Source: an uncultured Lachnospiraceae bacterium
Lineage (GTDB): Bacteria > Bacillota > Clostridia > Lachnospirales > Lachnospiraceae
Direction of reading: 5' to 3'
Length of the DNA: 64,000 nucleotides
Assembly (NCBI GenBank): GCA_934339365.1
Contig: CAKRHW010000002.1
Span: 62,001-126,000, forward strand
Made by a program: the position numbers and the translations under genes. Each line of letters opens with the position of its first letter. Position 1 is the stretch's first letter. Below the pieces are notes generated by a model that searched no databases, was not told where the DNA came from, and worked only from the letters and a program-made list of their open reading frames with translations. Positions 17,982 to 27,269 of this stretch are shown here, piece after piece.

Positions 17982-18269
17982 ATGAAGTTAAAACCTATGT
18001 TTGACAGAGTTGTATTACAATTCGAAGAACCAGAAGAAAAAACAAAATCAGGAATCGTCCTTACAGGATCAGCACAGGAGAAACCACAGTTTGCAAAGGT
18101 TGTTGCTGTTGGATCAGGTGAAGAAGCAGATGGAAAGAAAACAACAATGGTATCAAAAGTAGGAGATCGCGTTGTATGTTCAAAGTATGCAGGAGATACA
18201 GTTAAGATTGAAGGCGAAGAATATACAATTGTAAAGCAAAGTGAGATTATTGCAACATTAGAAGACTAA
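17982..18269 (+). CDS. groES: Co-chaperonin GroES
   Basis: A 95-residue 10-kDa co-chaperonin that caps GroEL. It starts MKLKPMFDRVVLQF with an AAGGAGG SD; a longer reading frame from 17886 would span CIRCE and is rejected. The mobile loop is EEPEEKTKSGIVL, and the family KVGDRVVCSKYAG beta-hairpin is present. groEL follows after 85 bases, and the pair is transcribed from the CIRCE-controlled promoter. Confidence 0.97.
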   Translation: MKLKPMFDRVVLQFEEPEEKTKSGIVLTGSAQEKPQFAKVVAVGSGEEADGKKTTMVSKVGDRVVCSKYAGDTVKIEGEEYTIVKQSEIIATLED

Positions 18270-18354
18270 TCAGAAAAGAAGCAGGTTTATCCTGTTTTAG
18301 GTGTATCTGAATATAAGATAGATGAAATAAAATAGATAATCAGGAGGTTTTATT

Positions 18355-19977
18355 ATGGCAAAGGATATTAAATATGGCGCAGAAGCCAGAACAGCATTAG
18401 AAGCTGGTGTAGATAAATTAGCAAATACAGTAAAGGTTACACTTGGACCAAAGGGAAGAAATGTTGTTCTTGACAAATCATATGGAACACCTTTAATTAC
18501 AAATGATGGTGTTACAATTGCCAAAGAAGTAGAATTAGAAGATGCATTTGAAAATATGGGAGCACAGTTAGTTCGTGAAGTTGCTACAAAGACAAATGAT
18601 GTAGCAGGAGATGGTACAACAACAGCTACTGTTCTTGCACAGGCTATGATTAATGAAGGGATGAAGAATCTTGCAGCAGGTGCAAACCCAATTGTACTTA
18701 GAAAAGGAATGAAGAAAGCTTGTGACTGTGCAGTAGAAGCAATTGCAAATATGTCAAGCAAGATTTCAGATAAGACACAGATTGCCAAGGTTGCTGCAAT
18801 TTCAGCAGGAGATGCCAAAGTAGGTGAAATGGTTGCAGATGCTATGGAGAAGGTGTCAAATGATGGTGTCATTACAATTGAAGAGTCTAAGACAATGAAG
18901 ACAGAATTAGATCTTGTAGAAGGTATGCAATTTGACAGAGGTTATATTTCAGCATACATGTCAACAGATATGGATAAGATGGAAGCCATTTTAGATGATC
19001 CTTATATTTTAATTACAGATAAGAAGATTTCTAATATTCAGGAGATTCTTCCATTGCTTGAACAGATTGTTCAGAATGGATCAAAGCTTTTAATTATTGC
19101 AGAAGATGTAGAAGGAGAAGCACTTACAACATTAATCGTAAATAAGCTTCGTGGTACATTCTCTGTTGCAGCTGTTAAGGCACCGGGATATGGTGACAGA
19201 AGAAAAGAAATGTTAAAGGATATCGCAATCCTTACAGGCGGTCAGGTTATTTCAGAAGAACTTGGACTAGAGTTAAAGGACACAACTGTTGATATGCTTG
19301 GACGTGCAAAATCTGTTAAGATTCAGAAAGAAAATACTGTAATCGTAGATGGCGCTGGCGATAAAGAAGAAATCGCAGGAAGAGTTGCTCAGATTAAGAA
19401 GCAGATTGAAGAAACAACTTCTGATTTTGATAGAGAAAAATTACAGGAAAGACTTGCAAAACTTGCAGGTGGAGTAGCAGTTATCCGAGTTGGTGCAGCA
19501 ACAGAGACAGAGATGAAAGAGAATAAGCTTCGTATGGAAGATGCATTGAATGCAACAAGAGCTGCTGTAGAAGAAGGTATTATTGCAGGTGGTGGATCTG
19601 CCTATATTCATGCATCAAAAGAAGTTGCAAAACTTGTAGCAGGATTAGAAGGTGATGAAAAGACAGGTGCAGGAATCATTTTAAGAGCCTTAGAAGCACC
19701 ATTAAAGACAATTGCACAGAATGCTGGTCTGGAAGGATCTGTTATTGTAAATAAGGTTAGAGAGGGAGAAGCAGGATTTGGATTTGATGCATACAATGAA
19801 GAGTATGTTCAGATGGTAGATGCTGGTATCCTTGATCCGGCAAAAGTCACAAGAAGTGCATTGCAGAATGCAACAAGTGTTGCATCAACATTACTTACAA
19901 CAGAATCTGTTGTAGCAACAATTAAAGAAGATGCTCCAGCAGCACCAGCAGGAGTTGCACCAGGAATGGGAATGTAA
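18355..19977 (+). CDS. groEL: Chaperonin GroEL
   Basis: A 540-residue 60-kDa chaperonin, forming tetradecameric rings for ATP-driven folding. It shows VTLGPKGRNVVLDKSYGTP and the ATP-binding DGTTTATVLAQ segment (about 86-96), and ends in the characteristic GVAPGMGM tail. The SD is AGGAGG. It is the single groEL in the window and is complete. Upstream groES and a CIRCE place it under HrcA control. A terminator follows at 20025. Confidence 0.98.
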   Translation: MAKDIKYGAEARTALEAGVDKLANTVKVTLGPKGRNVVLDKSYGTPLITNDGVTIAKEVELEDAFENMGAQLVREVATKTNDVAGDGTTTATVLAQAMINEGMKNLAAGANPIVLRKGMKKACDCAVEAIANMSSKISDKTQIAKVAAISAGDAKVGEMVADAMEKVSNDGVITIEESKTMKTELDLVEGMQFDRGYISAYMSTDMDKMEAILDDPYILITDKKISNIQEILPLLEQIVQNGSKLLIIAEDVEGEALTTLIVNKLRGTFSVAAVKAPGYGDRRKEMLKDIAILTGGQVISEELGLELKDTTVDMLGRAKSVKIQKENTVIVDGAGDKEEIAGRVAQIKKQIEETTSDFDREKLQERLAKLAGGVAVIRVGAATETEMKENKLRMEDALNATRAAVEEGIIAGGGSAYIHASKEVAKLVAGLEGDEKTGAGIILRALEAPLKTIAQNAGLEGSVIVNKVREGEAGFGFDAYNEEYVQMVDAGILDPAKVTRSALQNATSVASTLLTTESVVATIKEDAPAAPAGVAPGMGM

Positions 19978-20024
19978 AACAATCACTCTAAGAGAAATCC
20001 AAGAGAAAAGAGAATTGTGACAGG

Positions 20025-20067
20025 AAAGCCGTTTGTCTAGTTTTTTCTAGGCAAATGGCTTTTTTTA
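20025..20067 (+). terminator. Rho-independent terminator after groEL
   Basis: AAAGCCGTTTGTCTAG and CTAGGCAAATGGCTTT pair (two G-U) around a TTTTTT loop, then a T run. Confidence 0.85.
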
Positions 20068-20113
20068 TAAAAGAAAACAGAATGAATATTAAAGAAAAAT
20101 TAAGTTTTTTCTG

Positions 20114-20142
20114 CTAGATATTTAAAAAATCTGTATTATAAT
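20114..20142 (+). promoter_or_regulatory. Candidate promoter for the first two-component system
   Basis: TATAAT at 20137-20142, about 50 bases before the response-regulator gene. The -35 is poor (CTAGAT at 17-base spacing), so an activator may be needed. Confidence 0.4.
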
Positions 20143-20193
20143 AATAAAACAGAATGAATTAGATTGAAAAACGAAAACGAGGGAGGAAAAAGC

Positions 20194-20901
20194 ATGGGCA
20201 AACAGAATGCGAAAATATTAGTCTGTGATGATGATAAAGAAATTGTAGAGGCAATTGATATTTATTTAGAACAGGAAGGCTTTGAAGTATACAAAGCCTA
20301 TAATGGAATAGATGCTATGAAAATCTTAGAAGAAGAGGATATAGTACTTTTAATTATTGATGTTATGATGCCAAAATTAGACGGCATTCACGCTACACAG
20401 AAAATTCGTGAAAAGAGTAACATTCCAATCATCATTTTGTCAGCTAAGACAGAGGACGCGGACAAAATATTAGGATTAAATGTAGGGGCGGATGATTATT
20501 TAGCCAAACCTTTTAATCCATTAGAATTAGTAGCCAGAGCAAAATCGCAGATTAGACGATACCTTCAGCTGAATCATCAGGGCCAGGAAGATTCGAATGT
20601 TTATTCAACAGGAGGATTATCCATTGATGATGATAAAAAAGAAGTAAGAGTAGATGGAGAAGTTGTAAAATTAACACCAAGCGAATATAACATTTTATTA
20701 TTACTGGTAAAAAATTTAGGTCATGTATTTACGATAGAACAGATTTATGAAAATGTCTGGAATGAATGTTCAATGGGAGCAGATAATACAGTGGCAGTAC
20801 ATATTCGTCATATCAGGGAGAAGATTGAAATTAATCCGAAAGAACCACAATATCTGAAAGTTGTATGGGGAGTGGGATATAAGGTGGATAAATTAGACTA
20901 A
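20194..20901 (+). CDS. OmpR/PhoB-family response regulator
   Basis: A 235-residue transcription factor. The receiver domain (about 5-120) has the acidic pair CDDD, the phospho-acceptor Asp in LLIIDVMMPKLDG (about 54), and a Lys in the DYLAKPFNP motif. The C-terminal winged helix (about 135-235) has VKLTPSEYNILLLLV and the recognition-helix segment VAVHIRHIREKIE. The start is set by GGGAGGA; a TTG start at 20164 would extend it but lacks an SD. It pairs with the kinase 18 bases downstream. Confidence 0.95.
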   Translation: MGKQNAKILVCDDDKEIVEAIDIYLEQEGFEVYKAYNGIDAMKILEEEDIVLLIIDVMMPKLDGIHATQKIREKSNIPIIILSAKTEDADKILGLNVGADDYLAKPFNPLELVARAKSQIRRYLQLNHQGQEDSNVYSTGGLSIDDDKKEVRVDGEVVKLTPSEYNILLLLVKNLGHVFTIEQIYENVWNECSMGADNTVAVHIRHIREKIEINPKEPQYLKVVWGVGYKVDKLD

Positions 20902-20919
20902 CAAAGAGAAAGGGAAATC

Positions 20920-23136
20920 ATGAAGGATTCAAAATTATTAAAAATTATTTTTGGAATCGTGTTTTCGATTTCTGTGGCTGTTTTTTTAATTTCAATTGTT
21001 TTAATGGATAAAGAAGGAAGTGCCTATGATCTTCTGGCAGGAAAATCTTATGAATCTACATACTCATTTTGGGAACAACTGTTAAACGACACACAAAGTT
21101 TAGAAAGCTGTATTACATTTCAGGATAAATATACAGATAATGGGAAATTACAATATAATTTACATATTATACCAGATGTTACAATAAAAGATGCATTAGA
21201 TAAGATAGAAAAGCAGGATGTAGAAGAGGCGATTAATACATTTTACGAAGAAACTTCAACAGGAAGAAAAAAAGAAGTAGATGGATTTTTAATGAATGAA
21301 AATGAAATGGATAAACTTCTTAGTTTTTATTCTGATTATTCGAATTATATACAGAATGTGGGAGAATTAAATAAAGAAAATTCTAATTTTCGTTATTATC
21401 TAAGTTGGACAGATAATAAAGGAAAAGAACATATTTTCCAAAATGAGGAATATGCAAAGATTGCGAAATTAAAGGTAAAAATCAAATGGTCAAAGGATTC
21501 TGACAAATTTATTGAGCCAAAGATTGAAAATGAAATGAAACAAAATGTATATAGTTCTTCATACGAATTTAATAATTTGGTGGACCATTATAAGATGAGA
21601 ACTTATAAAATGATAATTGGTGTCGATACACAGTATAAAGCAACAGATGTGTATGCATCAGAAGCAAAAGACTATGAACATGGAAAGCAGATGTATTTAA
21701 AAATGTTTTATGGTTCTTTAATCTTATGGATGATTTCTTTAGCAGTTTTAATTATTTCAGCAGGTAATAAAAAAGGAGAAAAAGGAATTCATTTAATCTG
21801 GTTTGATAAATGGTTTACTGAAATTGGTTTTATTTGTGGTGTGGTTATGATAGTAATTCCACTTTTTTGCATCTGGTCATTAGGATTAGGGGAATTGAAT
21901 CTATATGGAAGAATTTTTAAAGAAAGCATTGGAAACTGGAGCTATATGACGATTGGAGAAAAAATATTGATTGCATTTATGGGCTCCATTTCCATTGAAG
22001 CGGCGTTATTTAGTTTCTTAAGTCTTGTCCGGAGAATTAAAGCGGGGACTCTCTTTTCTAATACTTTAGTTGTTTTTGTATACCGGAATGTAAGGGATGC
22101 AGTAAAAAATCCAAAAAGTAAATTTAAAATTTCTCTTTACATTTTAGGCATCATGCTTTTTTATTTAGTTGTAAATTTTGTCTGGTTTTGTATCACAATG
22201 AGACCGGGAAATGGATCTACCGGTTATGCAAAATTATTTATCTTAGGTGAAATCCTGATTCAGCTTCTTACGGTTTCATTTGTACTTAGTTTTTTTAATG
22301 GATATGAAAAGGTTTATTTTGGAATTCATAAAATTGCTTCGGGTGATGTGAATTATAAAATTAATGTAAAAAATGTTCCATTACTGAATAAAGAAATTGC
22401 AAAAGAAGTCAATAAATTAAGTGATGGTTTAGGAGAAGCTGTGAATTCGAGTGTCAAAAATGAACGCTTAAAAAGTGATCTGATCACGAATGTATCACAC
22501 GATATTAAAACTCCGCTTACATCCATTATCAATTATGTCGGCCTTTTGAAAAGAGAAAATATAGATAATGAAAAAGCACAGGCTTATATCCGGGTTTTAG
22601 AAGAAAAAAGCAATCGATTAAAAAGCCTGACCGAAGATTTAGTAGAAGCTTCTAAGCTTAGTTCAGGTGTGATTAAACTAAATAAGACTAAATTAAATCT
22701 AAAAGAATTGATTTATCAGGCAATTGGAGAATTTGAGGAAAAATTTGAAACGAAAAAGTTAAAGCTTGTCTGCAATATGACATCAGAGGATGCCATGATG
22801 TCAGGAGATGGACGAAGAGTATGGAGAATATTAGAAAATATTTTTGGGAATGCATGTAAATATTCGTTAGAAGGAACGAGAATTTATGTAGATCTGATGG
22901 TGGATCAGGAAACCATATATTTGTCAATTAAGAATGTATCAGCAAATCCTCTGAATTTTGATGCAAGTGAGCTGACAGAACGGTTTATCCGGGGAGATGT
23001 TGCAAGAAATACAGAGGGAAGCGGACTTGGTCTTTCAATTGTCAGAAGTCTGGTAGAACTTCATGGTGGAACATTGAATCTGACCTTAGATGGAGATTTG
23101 TTTAAAGTCGTAATTGAATTTCAACGAATTAACTAG
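20920..23136 (+). CDS. Sensor histidine kinase with multi-span N-terminal region
   Basis: A 738-residue kinase. After an N-terminal transmembrane helix (about 7-29) comes a hydrophilic extracytoplasmic domain of about 230 residues without recognised motifs, then about five further membrane spans (about 262-282, 300-322, 345-370, 405-428, 438-460). A HAMP-like linker leads to the DHp helix NVSHDIKTPLTSI with phospho-acceptor His about 527, then HATPase motifs, including an N-box (ENIFGNACKYS) and GSGLGLSIV. This topology differs from the usual two-span kinases and resembles Lachnospiraceae HPK1-like kinases. The signal is unknown. Confidence 0.93.
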   Translation: MKDSKLLKIIFGIVFSISVAVFLISIVLMDKEGSAYDLLAGKSYESTYSFWEQLLNDTQSLESCITFQDKYTDNGKLQYNLHIIPDVTIKDALDKIEKQDVEEAINTFYEETSTGRKKEVDGFLMNENEMDKLLSFYSDYSNYIQNVGELNKENSNFRYYLSWTDNKGKEHIFQNEEYAKIAKLKVKIKWSKDSDKFIEPKIENEMKQNVYSSSYEFNNLVDHYKMRTYKMIIGVDTQYKATDVYASEAKDYEHGKQMYLKMFYGSLILWMISLAVLIISAGNKKGEKGIHLIWFDKWFTEIGFICGVVMIVIPLFCIWSLGLGELNLYGRIFKESIGNWSYMTIGEKILIAFMGSISIEAALFSFLSLVRRIKAGTLFSNTLVVFVYRNVRDAVKNPKSKFKISLYILGIMLFYLVVNFVWFCITMRPGNGSTGYAKLFILGEILIQLLTVSFVLSFFNGYEKVYFGIHKIASGDVNYKINVKNVPLLNKEIAKEVNKLSDGLGEAVNSSVKNERLKSDLITNVSHDIKTPLTSIINYVGLLKRENIDNEKAQAYIRVLEEKSNRLKSLTEDLVEASKLSSGVIKLNKTKLNLKELIYQAIGEFEEKFETKKLKLVCNMTSEDAMMSGDGRRVWRILENIFGNACKYSLEGTRIYVDLMVDQETIYLSIKNVSANPLNFDASELTERFIRGDVARNTEGSGLGLSIVRSLVELHGGTLNLTLDGDLFKVVIEFQRIN

Positions 23137-23142
23137 TATAAT
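23114..23142 (+). promoter_or_regulatory. SigA promoter inside the 3' end of the kinase gene
   Basis: TTGAAT (23114-23119), 17 bases, TATAAT (23137-23142) gives a near-consensus promoter straddling the kinase stop codon. It would give the next gene a leader of about 90-95 bases containing the hairpin at 23155-23174. Confidence 0.6.
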
Positions 23143-23154
23143 AGAATTGCATAG

Positions 23155-23174
23155 CCTGCAAAAGCATTTGCAGG
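23155..23174 (+). repeat. Hairpin in the leader of the 166-residue membrane protein gene
   Basis: CCTGCAAA-AGCA-TTTGCAGG is a perfect 8-base stem with a 4-base loop. No T run follows, so it is not a standard terminator; it could stabilise mRNA or mark a processing site between kinase and downstream gene. Confidence 0.55.
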
Positions 23175-23242
23175 GATGTTGTAGGAAAGATATTTACCTG
23201 ACAGCATAGATATGCACAATAAAATACAGTTGGAGGTTGAAA

Positions 23243-23743
23243 ATGGACAATACATTTTCAGAAATGATTGTAAAGGCGAAGCCAACAGACGGAATTTTTA
23301 TTATGCGAAGCATATGTATGGTATTGTGGCTGTTAGGATTGTTCCTGTGTTTTTTAATACCGATTATTGGTATCGCAGCAGTGATTTTGTTTGGAATTCT
23401 GACTTATAAAGTAATTCAGTGGACCTCATTAGAATATGAGTATAGCTTATTTGATGGAAAACTTGATATTGATGCAATTATGGGTCAGAAGAGAAGAAAG
23501 AACAAGGCATCTGTAGATTTGAACTCTTGCATGATGGTGGCAAAAGAAACATCGTCAAAACTAGATGCAGTTCGTAATCCCATGTACAAAATAAAAGATT
23601 ACAGTAAAGGGTTTAAGAATGGAAAGCGATATGAGATAGTCATTGCATTTGGAGATTTAAAACAGAGGATTCTTTTTGAACCGGATGAAAATATGCTTCA
23701 GGCAATTAAAACAACAATTCCTGGTAAATTTTTTGAAGACTAG
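23243..23743 (+). CDS. Small two-span membrane protein of unknown function
   Basis: A 166-residue protein starting at the ATG after TTGGAGG; an in-frame TTG at 23237 is inside the SD spacing. Two closely spaced membrane helices (about 24-64) are followed by a cytoplasmic domain whose C-terminal part is ...RYEIVIAFGDLKQRILFEPDENML. I recognise it only as a protein conserved beside guaB-like genes in related Clostridia, not a named family. It has its own promoter and a hairpin leader; guaB follows with its own promoter. Confidence 0.7.
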   Translation: MDNTFSEMIVKAKPTDGIFIMRSICMVLWLLGLFLCFLIPIIGIAAVILFGILTYKVIQWTSLEYEYSLFDGKLDIDAIMGQKRRKNKASVDLNSCMMVAKETSSKLDAVRNPMYKIKDYSKGFKNGKRYEIVIAFGDLKQRILFEPDENMLQAIKTTIPGKFFED

Positions 23744-23786
23744 TTCTTTTTTTGAAGAAAAATAAAATGTATTTCTAAAAAAGTGT

Positions 23787-23815
23787 TTGACAGTTTTCGA
23801 TAAAATGATTATAAT
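23787..23815 (+). promoter_or_regulatory. Consensus SigA promoter for guaB
   Basis: TTGACA (23787-23792), 17 bases, TATAAT (23810-23815), 34 bases before the start. Both hexamers are perfect, predicting strong expression. The leader is too short for a purine riboswitch. Confidence 0.85.
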
Positions 23816-23849
23816 TGAAAAAATATTTATAGAAAAGGAGAGATAAAAA

Positions 23850-25310
23850 ATGGGAAAAATCATAGGTGACGGAATCACATTTGATGACGTTTTATTAGTA
23901 CCGGCTTATTCGGAAGTTACACCGAACCTGATTGATACTTCTACATATTTAACAAAGAAGATCAAGTTAAACATTCCAATGATGAGTGCAGGAATGGATA
24001 CTGTAACAGAGCATAGAATGGCTATTGCAATGGCAAGACAGGGTGGAATCGGTATTATCCATAAGAACATGTCAATTGAACAGCAGGCTGAAGAGGTTGA
24101 CAAAGTGAAGCGTTCAGAGAATGGAGTTATAACAGACCCATTTTACTTATCACCAGAACATACACTAGAAGATGCAAATAATTTAATGGCTAAATTTCGT
24201 ATTTCCGGTGTTCCAATTACGGAAGTTGGAAGCAAGAAACTAGTAGGAATTATCACAAATCGTGATTTAAAGTTTGAGACAGATTTTACAAAGAAGATTA
24301 AAGATTCTATGACATCAGAAGGATTAATTACTGCAAAAGAAGGAATTAGTCTAGAAGAAGCAAAGGATATTCTTGCAAAAGCAAGAAAAGAAAAACTTCC
24401 TATTGTGGATGACAATTTCAATTTAAAGGGTCTTATTACAATTAAGGATATTGAGAAACAGATTAAATATCCAGATTCTGCAAAAGATGAGCAGGGAAGA
24501 TTATTATGTGGTGCTGCAGTTGGAATTACAGCAAATGTTCTTGAACGTGTAAAAGCATTAGTAGAAGCAAAGGTTGATGTTATTGTTGTAGATTCAGCAC
24601 ATGGCCATTCTAAGAATATTCTTGAAACAGTTAAGAGAATTAAAAAAGAATTCCCTGATTTACAGCTGATTGCAGGTAATGTTGCAACAGGTGAAGGTAC
24701 AAGAGCATTAATCGAAGCTGGTGTTGATGCAGTAAAAGTTGGTATTGGACCAGGTTCTATCTGTACAACACGTATTGTAGCAGGAATTGGTGTTCCTCAG
24801 ATTACAGCAATTATGGATTCTTATGAAGCTGCTAAGGAATATGGTATTCCTATTATTGCAGATGGTGGTATCAAGTTTAGTGGTGATATGACAAAAGCAA
24901 TTGCAGCAGGTGCCAACGTATGTATGATGGGATCAATTTTTGCAGGTTGTGATGAGAGTCCTGGAACATTTGAATTATACCAGGGAAGAAAGTATAAAGT
25001 ATATCGTGGAATGGGATCTATTGCTGCTATGGAGAATGGAAGTAAGGATCGTTATTTCCAGACAGATGCAAAGAAGCTTGTTCCGGAAGGTGTAGAAGGA
25101 AGAGTTGCATATAAGGGATCTTGTGAAGATACTGTATTCCAGTTAATTGGTGGATTACGTTCCGGTATGGGATATTGTGGTGCACCAAATGTTGAAACTT
25201 TAAAGCAGACAGGAAGATTTGTTAAGATTACAGCTGCTTCTTTAAAAGAGAGTCATCCACATGACATTCACATTACAAAAGAGGCACCAAATTATTCCTT
25301 AGATGTATAA
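23850..25310 (+). CDS. guaB: IMP dehydrogenase
   Basis: NAD-dependent oxidation of IMP to XMP, the committed step to GMP. The 486-residue protein has the (beta/alpha)8 barrel interrupted by two CBS domains (about 95-205), the catalytic Cys305 in GSICTTRIV, NAD/IMP loops DGGIKFSGD and MMGSIFAG, and the flap YRGMGSIAAM. The tandem CBS domains match allosteric IMPDHs regulated by purine nucleotides. The SD GGAGAGA is good; the next gene overlaps only if an earlier start is taken. The promoter is consensus. Confidence 0.97.
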   Translation: MGKIIGDGITFDDVLLVPAYSEVTPNLIDTSTYLTKKIKLNIPMMSAGMDTVTEHRMAIAMARQGGIGIIHKNMSIEQQAEEVDKVKRSENGVITDPFYLSPEHTLEDANNLMAKFRISGVPITEVGSKKLVGIITNRDLKFETDFTKKIKDSMTSEGLITAKEGISLEEAKDILAKARKEKLPIVDDNFNLKGLITIKDIEKQIKYPDSAKDEQGRLLCGAAVGITANVLERVKALVEAKVDVIVVDSAHGHSKNILETVKRIKKEFPDLQLIAGNVATGEGTRALIEAGVDAVKVGIGPGSICTTRIVAGIGVPQITAIMDSYEAAKEYGIPIIADGGIKFSGDMTKAIAAGANVCMMGSIFAGCDESPGTFELYQGRKYKVYRGMGSIAAMENGSKDRYFQTDAKKLVPEGVEGRVAYKGSCEDTVFQLIGGLRSGMGYCGAPNVETLKQTGRFVKITAASLKESHPHDIHITKEAPNYSLDV

Positions 25311-25332
25311 GAACTTACATTGGAGGCGTTGG

Positions 25333-26481
25333 ATGAGAAAAAAGATTTATCCGATTGTGATGGCACTTGTGCTTGGAACATCACTGGTATTTACCGGATG
25401 TTCAAAATCTGAAAATACAACAAACAATAAAGAAGAGGCATCAAAAAGCGGATATTCATTTCCAAGTGAGATGAAATGGTCTGATTATATTACCTTAGGA
25501 GATTATAAAGATTTAAAGGGCGAGAAGACCATTATGACTGTGTCGGATGAAGACGTAGATGACGAAATTACATCAGAACTTACCACACAAAAAGAAGTAA
25601 AGAACAGAGCGATAAAAAAAGGCGATACGGTCACGATTGATTATGTTGGAAAGATTGATGGAAAAGAATTTGAAAACGGATCAGAAAAAGACGCAGAACT
25701 TGTAGTAGGCGATTATGAATATTTAGAAGATTTAGAAAATGGTTTAGTTGGAGCTAAAAAAGGCGAAACGAAAACGATTCCGGTTACATTTCCAAAAGAT
25801 TATGGCGATAAAAATCTAAATGGAAAAAAAGCAGAATTTTCCGTAACAATCAAAAAAATCTGTGAAGATCAGGTTGCAAAGTTAACGGAAGATTATGTAA
25901 AGCAAAAACTGAATTATAATTCAATCAAGGAATATAAAGCAGCAGTTCGTAAAGAGTTAGAAGAGACAAACGAACAGGAAGCTGTTGCAGCACTTCAGGA
26001 TGATTTGCTGACAAAGATTGCGGAATCTTCTAAGTTAAATAAGTGTCCAGATGATTTATACAAGCAATTTGAAAAATCAGCCAATGAAGATATCGCAAAT
26101 GACGCAGAACTTTTTTGCATGTCTACAGAGGATTATAAAAAAGAGTATTATCCAGGTGACGAATTTGAAAAGTATGTAAAAGGGCTTGTGTTAAGACAGT
26201 TTATCTATCAGGCAATTGCTGAAAAAGAAAATATAACCTTAACAGATGAAGAATATAAAAGTATGATTCAGGATTTAATCGATGATGATTTAAAGACAGA
26301 ACAGGAAGTCATTGATTATTATGGAGAATCTGATTTAAAAGAGGAATTTTTAAAGCAGAAGGTTCTTGATTTTGTCTCTGATCATGCAAAGGTTACAGAA
26401 AAGTCAGAAGATGATAGTGATGATTCAGAGGATGATTCATCAAATGAGGATACAGAGAATAATACTATAGATGAAGAATAG
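25333..26481 (+). CDS. FKBP-type peptidyl-prolyl isomerase lipoprotein, trigger-factor-like
   Basis: A 382-residue secreted lipoprotein. It has a signal peptide (MRKKIYPIVMALVLGTSLVF) and a lipobox ending TGC, with lipid on Cys23. A Ser/Asn/Glu-rich linker follows, then an FKBP PPIase domain (about 85-180) with KKGDTVTIDYVGKIDGKEFE and NLNGKKAEFSVTI. A helical C-terminal domain (about 190-350) resembles the trigger-factor arms, and the tail is acidic. It probably works as an extracytoplasmic folding factor at the cell surface. The start has TGGAGG; an in-frame ATG at 25303 would overlap guaB and hide the signal peptide. Confidence 0.85.
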   Translation: MRKKIYPIVMALVLGTSLVFTGCSKSENTTNNKEEASKSGYSFPSEMKWSDYITLGDYKDLKGEKTIMTVSDEDVDDEITSELTTQKEVKNRAIKKGDTVTIDYVGKIDGKEFENGSEKDAELVVGDYEYLEDLENGLVGAKKGETKTIPVTFPKDYGDKNLNGKKAEFSVTIKKICEDQVAKLTEDYVKQKLNYNSIKEYKAAVRKELEETNEQEAVAALQDDLLTKIAESSKLNKCPDDLYKQFEKSANEDIANDAELFCMSTEDYKKEYYPGDEFEKYVKGLVLRQFIYQAIAEKENITLTDEEYKSMIQDLIDDDLKTEQEVIDYYGESDLKEEFLKQKVLDFVSDHAKVTEKSEDDSDDSEDDSSNEDTENNTIDEE

Positions 26482-26491
26482 TAGAATGAAT

Positions 26492-26524
26492 AAGCGTCAG
26501 CCGTAAGGCGGCGCTTTTCGTTTC
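26492..26524 (+). terminator. Probable terminator after the FKBP lipoprotein gene
   Basis: AAGCGTCAGCC-GTAA-GGCGGCGCTT forms an imperfect GC-rich hairpin (one bulge), followed by TTTCGTTT. The U tract is interrupted. Confidence 0.6.
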
Positions 26525-26541
26525 GGTTATGGTGAGTGCAT

Positions 26542-27264
26542 ATGGAAGAAAAGAAAAAAACGAAAACATTAAAGCAGAAAAAGCAACAAAAAAAGCAGTT
26601 TTTATTTATTGTTCTATTTGGGATTGGAGTTATTTTATTTATTGGAGCTGCCGTTATGCTGATGTCAAAAGATAAAAATGATGGAAGTGAAAACGGAAGT
26701 AACTTAAAAAAAGGAACTTTACAGGATCAATATGAATGGCCGGATTTTCAGGTTGATTTATTAAGCATGAATCCATATACACGCTCAGGAAAAGAATTAA
26801 AACGTGTAAAAGGGATTGTCGTACATTATACTGCTAATCCGAAAACAAGTGCAAAGCAAAATCGGGATTATTTTGAAGGTTTAGCAAGTAGTCATAAGAC
26901 AACAGCATCCTGTCATTTTATTATTGGCTTGAACGGAGAAGCATTACAGCTAATTCCTTTAAATGAGATTTCTTACGCTTCTAATAACCGAAATGCTGAT
27001 ACCATATCCATTGAAAATTGCCATAGTGATTCTACAGGAAAATTTAATAAAAAAACATACCAGAAGTTAGTGGAAATGTGTGCATGGCTTTGCTTACGTT
27101 ATAGTTTGACAAGTGATGATATTATTCGTCATTATGATGTAACAGGGAAATTATGTCCAAAGTATTATGTGGAGCATGAGGACAAATGGGAAGCCTTTAA
27201 AAAAGATGTAAGTAAGCAAATGAAAACATATCCGAAAAAGAAACAAGAACAAGAAGAAAAATAA
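26542..27264 (+). CDS. Membrane-anchored N-acetylmuramoyl-L-alanine amidase (amidase_2)
   Basis: A 240-residue peptidoglycan amidase with a short basic cytoplasmic start, a transmembrane helix (about 20-40) and an extracellular amidase_2 domain. Zinc ligands are H95 in VVHYTA, H197 in RHYDVTGK and C205 in LCP, the T7-lysozyme ligand set, so it should be active. The linker contains charged low-complexity sequence and the tail is Lys/Glu-rich. The ATG at 26542 is preferred to a GTG at 26536. It has its own terminator before spoIIIAA. Confidence 0.92.
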   Translation: MEEKKKTKTLKQKKQQKKQFLFIVLFGIGVILFIGAAVMLMSKDKNDGSENGSNLKKGTLQDQYEWPDFQVDLLSMNPYTRSGKELKRVKGIVVHYTANPKTSAKQNRDYFEGLASSHKTTASCHFIIGLNGEALQLIPLNEISYASNNRNADTISIENCHSDSTGKFNKKTYQKLVEMCAWLCLRYSLTSDDIIRHYDVTGKLCPKYYVEHEDKWEAFKKDVSKQMKTYPKKKQEQEEK

Positions 27265-27269
27265 TAAGG

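Noticed and set aside
20164..20193. TTG start for the response regulator
   Set aside because: The ATG at 20194 has a strong GGGAGGA; the TTG does not.
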